A stretch of 64,000 bases of DNA. Source: Viridothelium virens. Taxonomy: Eukaryota; Ascomycota; Dothideomycetes; Trypetheliales; Trypetheliaceae. The stretch covers positions 186,001 to 250,000 of the forward strand of contig ML991806.1 of NCBI GenBank assembly GCA_010094025.1, given 5' to 3'. Shown here piece by piece: positions 55,142-64,000 of the stretch (position 1 is its first letter; every line of letters begins with the position of its first letter). The notes beneath the pieces were generated by a model. It was given only the letters and a program-made list of their open reading frames with translations. It was not told the DNA's origin and did not search any database. The translations under genes and the position numbers were made by a program.

Positions 55142-57715
55142 TACTTTTTCAACTTCAAGTTGCCTGACATGACCTAGACACAGGCCCGGGCCCAACCACG
55201 TTCAAAACCCTGATCAGTGCAGACAGCAAGGAGCGTCAGTTGCAACTAGAGGGCATAATCCGCAAAGCTCTGAATAGAGCAAAGAACGAAGGAACCTATT
55301 GCATTGCAGGCCACGAAATCAATATTCGAGAGCAATTTGCGAACGGAGCGTATTTCGTGCAGTGGGCAAAAGAATGGATTGATCAGGCCGTCCAGGCCTC
55401 GCCGCAGGCCTCGATGGTCTGGGCTGCTATTTCCATGATACTTCCCCTTATTACCAAGCCTGCCGCTGCGGCACAAGCTAATTCGGACGGCTTAGCGTAT
55501 GTCACTACTCGCATGCAGTACTACAATGCACTCGAAAGTCTGATGCTTCCGCAAGATCAAGGCTCTGGAGCTATCTCGGAAGATTTGAAGAAGGAAATCG
55601 AGAAACACGTCATTGCGCTTTATCAAAATATCCTTACATTCCAGATAAAATGTGTTTTGCGTTTATATCGGGGCGCACTGGTGAATTTCGTACGAGATAT
55701 GATGCCCGGCGAAGATTGGAAGGCCATGCTAAACCAAGTTAAGGAGCTTGAAAGGAATGCCAATGAAGATTTGCAGCAGATTAACCATTTGGACTTGATC
55801 AAAAGATTGAGGGTTTTTGTTCGAGATGCGGAGAAAGCCTTCGAGCAATGGCAGCGGCTTCTAACGGTGGCTGAAGGATAACTTCAGGTTGCCGAGGAAC
55901 ATCGTAATATCTCGGCCAAACAGTTATCAATTCAAGAAAGGAGTTTAAAAAATCAAGAATCAGAGAATCAAAGAGCCTTGTCGCTAAGAGAAGAGAAATG
56001 CCTTCAGTCATTTCGTCTTCAGACAACTGGAAAAGATGAGTCGTATGAGTCATATAAGAGCCAGGTGGAAGATCGAGTCGAAGGAACTTGCCAGTGGCTC
56101 TTGCGTCATGGTAACTTCAAAGCATGGCTAGCGCAGGAATCCGGTCCTCTCCTGGTCTCAGCAGATCCTGGGTGTGGAAAGTCAGTGCTTGCCAAGTACT
56201 TGATCGACCACGAACTTCCTCGTACCACCACCACCATATGCTACTTTTTCTTCAAGGATCAAGTTCAGAATACTCTCAAGCAAGCGTTGTGCGCGTTGAT
56301 CCACCAACTTCTCTCTGCTAAACCCTCCCTTATTCAACATGCTATGCCTGGATACACCAAGAATGGACCAAAACTGGTAGATGTTACCGAAGAACTCTGC
56401 GACATTCTATACAGAGCTGGACGTGCTCCGGAAACAGGTCCCTTGGTCTTCGTCTTAGATGCCTTGGATGAATGCCAAGACTTGGATTTCAGGGACTTGG
56501 CTCATATGTTGAGACGCCAGTTGAAGAAAGAGGAAGGTAGCTCGAGCAAAGTGAAATTTCTCTTGACCTGTCGGCCTTATGAGCAAATTACATCCGAGTC
56601 TCATGGTTTGATCAAGGACTTCCCTCACATTCGGATACCTGGTGAGGAAGAGGAAGAGTCGAAGCGTATTAGCCAAGAAATAGATCGCGTGATTAAATTT
56701 CGAGTCGACCGCTTAGTCATCAATGAGGATATCAAAGAGCATCTTAAACATCGATTACTAGCGATGTCTAATCGTACTTATCTCTGGGTCTACCTTGTCT
56801 TCGAAGAGTTGAAACAAAGGACTTACAAGAAGACCAAAAAGGGTGTCGACAGTCTAATTGACACACTTCCACAAAACGTCAATCAAGCGTATGAGAAGAT
56901 CCTCAAAAGGTCCAAGGATCCGGAAAAGGCACGGAAGACTCTATCCATAATCTTAGCGGCAGTTCGACCCTTGACTTTGAAAGAAATGAACGTTGCAGTA
57001 AACATCGAGACCTCGGAGAGATCCAGATGCATAGAAGATCTCGATCTTGAAGAGGAAGAAGATTTCAAAGTTACCCTTAGGAACTGGTGTGGACTATTCA
57101 TTTCGATATACGGTGGCAGCGTTTACTTTCTACATCAGACCGCTCGAGAGTTTCTCATCCTCGAGTTCCTGCCACAAGCTTCCGATTCCATTCGATCCCT
57201 AAACTGGCATGGCTCAATAAGTTTTGAGCGAGCCGACTTAGTTCTTGCAGAGATTTGCGTGACATATCTCGACTTTCGTGACTTTGAGGAAGAAACCTTG
57301 CTTAAGTCTTTCCCTCAGCTTTCAGGAATCCATGATCTAGGAGATCACGAGCGCTCAGATCTCATCAGAAGCTTAAATTTTCATGATTTTCCCTTCTTTG
57401 AATACTCAGCAATACATTGGCCTGCTCACTTCCGTCAGGCGCCCATCGAGGACAACTCAGAGCTACTGCCTATGGTCCTAAGAATATGTAGTACAGATAC
57501 GAAGAGCTGCATGCTTTGGGCCAAACTCTACAAGGAATTCCGCTTTCTCCGCCCTTCCCTCACAGACGAGACCACCCTGATTACTATATCCTCAATGGGA
57601 CTTGACAGGGCAGTTAAATTGCTGCTGGAGCAGAGGGTAAAACTTAATGCGCAATCCTCCATTTTTGGAAAGACAGCGCTCCATTTTGCAGCAAGAGAGG
57701 GCCACGAGGCAGTAA

Positions 57716-58310
57716 CTAGGTTGTTGCTGGAAAAAGGAGCAGAAGTCGATATACAGGACCGAGATAGGATAACAGCGCTCCAAACGGCAGCACAAGAGGG
57801 TCACGAAGCAGTAGCTAGGTTGCTGCTGGAAAAAGGAGCAGAATTCGATATGCAGGACTCAGATGGGATAACAGCGCTTCAATGGGCAGCGCAAGATGGC
57901 CACGAAGCAGTAGCTAGGTTGCTGCTGGAAAAAGGAGCAGAAGTCAATATACAGGATTCAGAAGGGTGGACGGCGCTCCAATGGGCAGCCAAAGGGGGCC
58001 ATGAAGCAGTAGCTAAGATTCTGATGGAAAAAGGAGCAGAATTTGATATACAGGATTCAAATGGGGTGACTGCGCTCCATACCGCAGTAAGTTATAATAA
58101 TGTAGCAGTAGCTAGGATGCTGCTGGAAAAAGGAGCAGAAGTCAATATACAGGATTTAGATGGGGAGACTCCGCTCCATTGGGCAGTAAGGAAGAAGGAC
58201 GGAGCATTAGCTAGGGTGCTGCTGGGAAAAGCACCACGAGTCAACATATACAATATAGATGGGTGGACGGCGCTCCATTCGGCAGTAGTTTTATTGCTGC
58301 TAGAAAAAGG
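57716..58310 (+). repeat. Tandem 99-base ankyrin-coding repeats
   Basis: The block beginning CTAGG at 57716 recurs at 57815, 57914, 58013, 58112 and 58211, an exact 99-base period. The central GCTGGAAAAAGGAGCAGAA is almost unchanged in each. Each unit encodes one 33-residue ankyrin repeat. High nucleotide identity between units is typical of fungal NLRs whose repeats are kept alike by recombination and vary in number between strains. Confidence 0.85.
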
Positions 58311-58446
58311 AGCAGAAGCTGATATAGAAGACAAAAGAGGAAAGACACCGGTAGACTACGCAAGAGAAAACGGCGAGCATGCAATGAGTGATCTTATGCT
58401 GCGAAAAGGAGGACGGCAAGACAGTAGTGGCCAGACTATTGCTTGA

Positions 58447-59414
58447 CGAAAGAGAGGGAAGCGGCCAAAGCTTGGAGTAGCGATATTAGTGACGGCCAAT
58501 TTTTTCGAAAACTTCACACCATCCGAGCACTTCCGCAGCGACATTGCAACATTGATGCGTATCAATGGAGCAGCCAACCATTCAAGAATAAAAGACCGTT
58601 ATCTTGCCATCTTTTTTCTTTCTACCCAACGCCAGATCCCCATCAGCCGAATTTCAGAGCCATGGTCTTTCCTTTCAAGCCCAAAGAGCCGGGCTACTTG
58701 GAAATGTTCCCATGGTCATTATGGTCAAGTAGAGTGACTGCCATACTCTGCTGCCATCTCTTACGCGATTCGAGGAAATAGTTAATCGATGTAACGTTGC
58801 TAAGAATGAACCAGCAGGGGAGAATGAGAAGAGCTTTGACCTTGGCTACGTCATTGTTTGTACGTATCGTACGACTTGGTGGACTCTTCTGTCGGTATAC
58901 ATGAATTTACCAGACACTTTCCACGCATAGTTCTAGAGTCATTGCCTCGCAAAAGATCTTGAAACGTTGTTTAATCTAGAGTGCCGTTTCAGGTTGGTGC
59001 TCCAAGACCGAGTGACACAGGGGCGGTCGATATTTTGTCTCTCGCAGATGGGAAGATTTCGCAGACCAATGCTTATAGTAGGTTGAGGATCTGGGAATAA
59101 GTGGATGCAAGAATTACCTGCCTGCGATCTAGCCTCGGATCTTTGAGAAATTAATGGAAATACACAAGTCGCTTGCCTGAAAGCACATTAGTCTATGTCC
59201 ATATTTGCAGTCCACAAAGATGCGTGATGCCACGAGTGCCCGTGGACTGCGGAGTTGGCTTGGATGGCAATTGATACGATCTGTGAAGCACAGTGGCATG
59301 CACTGACATTGGAGCAGATCCTGACCCCATCAGTATCCAGCCGAGCCAACTCGGACTTGGACACTCCTGTGTGAGGAGGGCATGATAATGTCATAATCAT
59401 TTCATTTAGTCTCA
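58447..59414. other. Convergent intergenic, 968 bases
   Basis: Between the NACHT-ankyrin gene (+) and the NC2-alpha gene (-). No gene recognised. Confidence 0.5.
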
Positions 59415-60314
59415 CTATGGGCTCTCACTATCCTCTTTCTTTTTCCTCCCTTTTCCCGGCCCTCTTCCTTTTCGCTTCGGCTTCGCTTCGCCATCCTCGT
59501 CCTCCGCGCCTTCTGACTTAGCCGGCGTGTCAGCAACCTTGGACACAATCTCGCCGAGGAAGTCAAATTGCTCATCTGCGGTGACGGCCTGTTTGAGATG
59601 CGCAGCGGTGACCCGTTTGGAATTTGAGGATTTGGCGAAGTTGGCGGATTTTGTGACAAGGGCAATCATGAAGAGTTCGAGTGCTTTAGCTATTGGTACA
59701 TGTACATCAGTATTCCATGTCTCCGTCAAGAGGTCAAGGAAGGGAGAGGAGAGTAGATGTGAGCACTCACAAACGACGACCGGTGTGACCTGCGCGACTT
59801 TCCCGACGTCCTCGTCAGCCTGCATGATCCGCTTTATCCTTGCAACGGGAAACTTGGTTTTGACGTCTACGCCCTCTGCCCATGCAGGCCGTTGCAGATC
59901 GCCGCCATTTTCGGCCTCAGACTTTGTTTTCTTCTCATCTGGCTGCCAGTCGGCATCATCCTCACCCTCGCTCACACGCTTCCCTCTTCTTCGGCCCCGT
60001 CCCAATTTCGCGTTAGGATCTAGCACCATTTGGGCCTCTGTCGAAGCCATAACAGCTGTGTTTGGAAAAGATTGGGTTGGTTGCGGAGGAAAGTATTGCC
60101 CTTGAGCTCGAGGATCAGACGGGGTGAAGGGGGTGAAGGGGGTATATGGCTCCTGAGAAATGGAGCCGCGATACGCTTGGTGCTGGGGGTGAATGGGAGG
60201 TGCGGCCTGGTAAGTGGAAAGATCGGGCGACTGTGGAGCGTAGGTTGCACTGAGTTCAGGGGACTCGGGTGCATATGTTCCTGTCAAGTCCGGCGAGCGT
60301 GGGGCGTAGGCCAT
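59415..60314 (-). CDS. NC2-alpha / Bur6-like histone-fold transcription regulator
   Basis: Minus-strand exons 60314-59771 and 59689-59415 give 272 residues. The histone fold is [19 protein letters not shown], then [21 protein letters not shown] across the splice, then [18 protein letters not shown]. This matches NC2-alpha (DRAP1, yeast Bur6), which pairs with NC2-beta to bind TBP on DNA and control RNA polymerase II start. The intron (59690-59770) is 81 bases, a multiple of three without a stop. Retention would insert 27 residues into the fold, so the spliced form is preferred because it restores the family sequence. The N-terminus has three tandem copies of a YAPxSPxL unit and low-complexity Pro/Gln stretches, much longer than in yeast. 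The C-terminus is acidic then basic ([16 protein letters not shown]). Confidence 0.9.
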   Translation of the reverse strand: MAYAPRSPDLTGTYAPESPELSATYAPQSPDLSTYQAAPPIHPQHQAYRGSISQEPYTPFTPFTPSDPRAQGQYFPPQPTQSFPNTAVMASTEAQMVLDPNAKLGRGRRRGKRVSEGEDDADWQPDEKKTKSEAENGGDLQRPAWAEGVDVKTKFPVARIKRIMQADEDVGKVAQVTPVVVCECSHLLSSPFLDLLTETWNTDVHVPIAKALELFMIALVTKSANFAKSSNSKRVTAAHLKQAVTADEQFDFLGEIVSKVADTPAKSEGAEDEDGEAKPKRKGRGPGKGRKKKEDSESP

Positions 60315-61699
60315 TTTTTAAGGGGGACCGGCCAATGGGATTCGCCCCAGCGAAAACGCTGTGAACGCGCGCCCGGACGCGGAATGACAATGGACTGGAT
60401 GCTATTGACTCGGTAAGCCATTGTACGTGATGCAGTGGGTGCGCAATAGAGCGCATTGGGGGATTATTTGAGTACCTCTTTCTCTGTCTCTTCTGTACCT
60501 GACACTACGGACTACCTAATCGGGTATCGGGTCGTGGGCCCCAGCTCCAGCGAAAATCAGGGGGTAGTTGTGGGTCTGGAACGCGTAATTCGAAGTACTA
60601 AGAGGGGAATGCGGGGCTTCGAGGTTTCTGGCGGATACGCATGCGGACCTTTCCAGTGGGCGCGGCGGGTGGCATTTATGGATTTATGCCAATGGCCTGA
60701 CGTCTGTGCGTCAGCCGCACTGAGATCGCCTCCCGCTCCTAATCTACTCACTCATGTCTGCCTACACAACCTTAACTTCCGCCACCGTACATGGCGACAT
60801 CTGCTTCCTATTTACCGCTGTTATTCTCTAGCTACCAGTCGAAAACAATTCTCTACGTCTTTCTAACTTACCTCCCAAAGCTCCTTATTCACCATGCATC
60901 GTGTTCTGTAATGTTTCTCCTCTGCTGCAACAAGCCACACTCCGATTCCCTGTTTCACCTCCAGTCCAACAATGCGACAGATATCAAGGCTATCCGAAAG
61001 CCGCCTCCCTACCACGGAGAACCTCATCGCTATTAAAGTACCGTCGCCATTCCTTTTCCCCTATTACCTGTCTATGACGAGCCAAGCCAGCTCAGGCTGC
61101 CTGGGTCCGCAAGGAGGCAAGATGGTCGTCCGTTGAATGATGATAGAGCTATCCCTGATACTTGGGCTCGACAGCAACAGAAACTCGCTTTGAAACCCCT
61201 GGATTCTTCCTTGGTGGTTCCATTGTTGAGTCTGTGTCGTGCCGATGAGGGTCAATTAACTTGATCTAATCTGACAACGTGCATGCCTCCATCACTTGTT
61301 GGTGCGCTGGTTTACACAACAAAATCTCTCGGTCGTTGGTGGCAAGGCATACTTCGCAAGGAAACATAGCTGGGTATTCTCAGGATGAGGCCCGGTATAA
61401 GCACTGCGTATTTTGTTCTAAGTGCGCAAGGCAAATCATACGCATGTCAATCAAGTCTCTCCAAATAAACACTCTCTCTCATCCTCAGAATACGCAGGTG
61501 AATTACAGGGATGATTATGCTATCACGAAACGCCCCTCCTACTGGGCTGGTGGTATTATGCACTTTCCCGTCTATTGAACACCGTTCCCAAATGCTTCCG
61601 CCGTCCAACCCTCGAATGTGAAGCGCCAGCAACATCGGATTCTGCAAAACCACATCCCTGGTGCTCTCCACGCTCGAGCATGGACCGCAATGAATCTGG
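60315..61699. other. Intergenic, 1.4 kb
   Basis: Upstream region of NC2-alpha and 3' flank of tafazzin. A short frame at 60911-61036 (41 residues, ending KPPPYHGEPHRY) follows a pyrimidine-rich leader and could be a small peptide gene, but there is no homology or splice support. Other frames look random. Confidence 0.3.
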
Positions 61700-63126
61700 T
61701 CAATCATCCCTCACCCAACTTCCATCTTTCATTTTCTGAGGCTGACTCGATGTTGTGCCCTGGCTTCCTCCTTCCTCCCTATAAGTCTCCACCAATCCCG
61801 CCTTCGGATCCTCATCCGGCAGACCTCTCTGCTTTCGCAAATCCAAAACCAACTTCCTCACAATCATCGTCGTCTCCTTCCTCAACTCCACCGCTTCCCT
61901 CCCATACTTTAGTCCCTCTGACAAAACGCCCACATCCAGCCCCTCCCCCCCTTTCTCCATTTCCCCCTCTCCAACCCCCCTCTCCCTCTCCTCCAACCTC
62001 CTCCGCGCATCCTCCCGCACCAACCCGTTCCACCTCCTCCTCACCTCCCCAAACACCGTCTCTGCATCCGCCACCTCCCCAAACGCCACGCTCACCTCCT
62101 TCCCCGCCCGCGGCACCCACCTTGGCCACCCCCTCGACTCACTCATCACCTGCTCCAGCCCCTCAATCCAGACCGGCACGACATCCGGACAGACATCCGC
62201 CTCGAGGATCAGGCGCGCGACGCCCCACTTGAAGTAGCGCATCTCGCGGCGCGGGTGCTGGTGGATGCGGCCCTCGGGGAAGATGTGGATCCAGGCGTGG
62301 CGGCGCGTGGCGTAGGCTGAGGACGCGGGGAAGGCGTCGACGAAGTTCGTGGTGTAGGTTGTCGTGGGGGGTTGCGGGAGGCTGGTGGGGTGGGTGAACG
62401 GGTCAGGGATGTCGAGGGTGCTGGCGACGGAGGAGGCGTCGGTGGTGGGGGGTGGCGAATTGGTGTTGAGGGGGAAGGGGGTGGGATTGTTGAACGGACC
62501 GTCGGAGAGGAGGCGGATGGCTTGGGTTATGGTGGGTTGGAAGAGGCCGCCGAAGGGGGAGTGTTGGTTGCGGTGGGTGGGGAGGGCTTGGCCGATGGAG
62601 AAGAAGGTCGACATTGCTCTTGTGGGTTGTTAGTCTGGAATTTGAGTATTGTTAATGGGTTGTAGTGCAGACTACCTGTTCTGAAAGGTGATGTCGTAGC
62701 TGCCCAATGTCCATCGTACATTGTCTGGGTTCCATTGGTATCGGAAAGGAAGCACACCCCACATGATAGGATCATCCATGCTAGACATCACAATAAGCAC
62801 CAAAGATGCCGAAGGTAGCAAGCTCGCGACGGGCGAGTCCAAATACGCACACGGACGTGTGATTTCCCACTACCAAACATATTGCGTAAGTGAGGGTGCT
62901 CTTAACCAGACCGGAAGAATGCCATTATACCAGTAATCAATCCTTTTGTTCTTCCCTCAACGTTCTTTCTCTCATCCAAGAGGCGCAGAAATCGATCCAA
63001 GCCATGGGTCTCTGTCCGGTTCAGGGTGTATAGAAAGGCTCTACACAGGAAGCCTGAGAGGCCTATGACGAGACTCGACGCAAAACGCGAATGGCCGGTG
63101 TAGTACGGTGAGTGGTCCTCGGCCAT
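61700..63126 (-). CDS. TAZ1: Tafazzin-type lysophospholipid acyltransferase
   Basis: Mitochondrial transacylase that remodels cardiolipin acyl chains. Minus-strand exons 63126-62931, 62869-62851 (only 19 bases), 62780-62676 and 62618-61700 give 412 residues. Introns are 61, 70 and 57 bases. After splicing the acyltransferase motif NHTSVMDDP (HX4D) forms across the 19-base exon. It is followed by WGVLPFRYQWNPDNVRW and RAMSTFFSIGQALPTHR. HAWIHIFPEGRIHQHP carries the FPEGR substrate motif, with YFKWGVARLILEA after it. This order is that of tafazzin. A hydrophobic stretch near residue 17 (SSLVIGLSGFLCRAFLY) may be the membrane-associating segment. Between motifs there is a Pro/Thr-rich insert common in fungal members. 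Codon use is C-ending in the first part and G-ending after about 62190 (coding direction). Confidence 0.93.
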
Positions 63127-64000
63127 TTTGCGGTGCAGAGGTCATTGACGCTGGAAGTCCATAGAGGACAGAGTTCCGGAACTGTAGAAAACATCTTAGG
63201 TCCGGTTGAGTGAAGGCGGTCGAGATGCCAGATGTCGGCGTGTCGGCAGAAGCCAAGATGATTCGCCGATATTCAACAAGGGGTTCTGTTCTACCTTCGG
63301 CTCGTCCATTACCACAATTTTCTCCTTACTACAACTGAAGCGGTACAGACTTCAGAACAGTATGGTACGTAGCACCGATGGATTGATTTGATTCAGTACA
63401 AATCTCGGCTATTGCCTCTGATCGGTGATCTTAAGGTACCTAAGCATGCTGAGGTACGGTACCTGTACCGTAGTACCTTTTCTGCTGGAAATCCAACTTT
63501 TATAAATTATAAATACCTTTGATAACCAGGTCAATTCTACCAAGCATTATCTTTAATAACAAATAGAAAGTAGTATTCTCACCTCAATACAGACTCTATA
63601 AATATCTAACCGTACTTTATAAATATATAAACGCATCCAGTACCTTTAATCAGAGATTAATTAATACCCATAAATAAATGTTTCAGGATTGGTGCATCGA
63701 TCTTCCACTGTGTTCCATAGTCTCTGGCTACGGCTTCTTCCATGCTCGACGCTATTCGTTAAATGCTGCTCACTAATATGCAATCGAGTGCTCATCCACA
63801 GCTTTCTTGCTTTTCCTTCACCAGAGTACTCATGGCTTTCGCTAGCAGGGTCTGTTGGGATACCTGATCACTGGAGAGTCATGCTGAACAAGGCTTAGCG
63901 GGAGGACCGAGATGAAATAGCCGTGGCGTTCAGATGTCGATCAGTTACCCTATATATGTTAGTTACTCGAGTGTGTGACCGCTAGCATGATCACAACGAC
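63127..64000. other. Window end, no gene; AT-rich part
   Basis: Promoter side of tafazzin. At 63451-63479 there is an imperfect palindrome of GGTAC units (AGGTACGGTACC / TACCGTAGTACCT). From about 63,480 to 63,690 the sequence is AT-rich with repeated TACCTTT and ATAAAT stretches, which may be a mutated repeat relic. No coding sequence seen. Confidence 0.4.

Larger units (their letters stand above)
54699..58446 (+). pseudogene. NACHT-ankyrin NLR gene interrupted by one in-frame stop
   Basis: Exons 54699-54918 and 55184-58446 join in frame to 1,159 residues plus one internal TAA at 55879-55881 (codon 306). The N-part (PFSLWDLAYDGLKITDRKLVEGYEELL from residue 40) resembles the fungal NACHT N-terminal domain. 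A helical region and a coiled coil follow. The NTPase has SADPGCGKSVLAKYLI near residue 399 and FVLDALDECQ near 494. Ankyrin repeats fill residue 875 to the end in near-identical 33-residue units. Both sides of the stop are well preserved, so the stop is either recent or tolerated. Options are a young pseudogene, readthrough, two separate proteins, or a 21-base intron (55867-55887, GT..AG), which would be far too short. GGA TAA CTT CAG could come from CAA by one C-to-T change. The first intron carries a MITE. Confidence 0.85.

Noticed and set aside
55867-55887. A 21-base GT..AG segment that would remove the in-frame stop of the NLR
   Set aside because: Far below any accepted spliceosomal intron length in ascomycetes, where the shortest here is 48 bases.
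61618-62232. 204-codon Pro/Ser-rich frame on the plus strand
   Set aside because: Antisense shadow of the tafazzin C-terminal exon in a C-rich stretch.
1-64000. CRISPR arrays, tRNA or rRNA genes, bacterial operons
   Set aside because: No arrays, no GGTTCRANNC-type tRNA arm in a cloverleaf context and no rRNA motif seen. Gene structure is eukaryotic throughout.

Overview
The window is eukaryotic and almost certainly from a filamentous ascomycete (Pezizomycotina; Dothideomycetes is a guess only). Genes carry short GT..AG introns of about 48-100 bases, often with a CTAAC/CTGAC-like branch site. The gene families point the same way: a Zn2Cys6-type regulator, a fungal rhodopsin-like membrane protein, a Dal5-type MFS carrier, a CYP52-like P450, HET and STAND/NLR proteins. 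I saw no tRNA, rRNA, CRISPR or organellar sequence.

Layout. Bases 1 to 30,260 are mostly conserved housekeeping genes: the 3' end of a transcription-factor gene, a long pentatricopeptide-type protein, the chaperonin subunit CCT8, a rhodopsin-like 7TM protein, an MFS transporter, the splicing factor ISY1, a CLC chloride transporter, an IAH1-like GDSL esterase, a conserved fungal protein of unknown function and a DUSP/USP deubiquitinase. Bases 30,260 to 52,900 form an accessory block. It has three decayed genes (aldo-keto reductase, RAD57, a MATE-like transporter), a P450, an NB-ARC/TPR NLR, a HET-domain protein, an F-box-like protein, a newly assembled 96-residue spliced gene and an AT-rich stretch. 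Bases 52,900 to 64,000 return to core genes (NOSIP-like RING protein, NC2-alpha, tafazzin), interrupted by a NACHT-ankyrin NLR with an in-frame stop and a MITE inside its first intron.

How the genes fit together. The core genes are independent housekeeping functions with no operon logic. The accessory block looks like a fungal self/non-self recognition neighbourhood: two NLR-type receptors and one HET-type effector candidate lie within 18.5 kb, surrounded by gene decay. The nonsense codons whose ancestral residue can be guessed are all explained by single C-to-T changes, which fits repeat-induced point mutation (RIP) or ordinary deamination, but this is inference.

Two signals cut across genes. 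First, exons of at least five GC-rich genes begin C-rich and end G-rich on the coding strand, and the pattern restarts after introns. Second, the 9-mer TACTCCGTA (or its complement) occurs in five intergenic regions, each within about 60-450 bases upstream of a start codon.

Exon boundaries below were derived by hand from reading-frame continuity and GT/AG signals. Where exon sums are given they are multiples of three.
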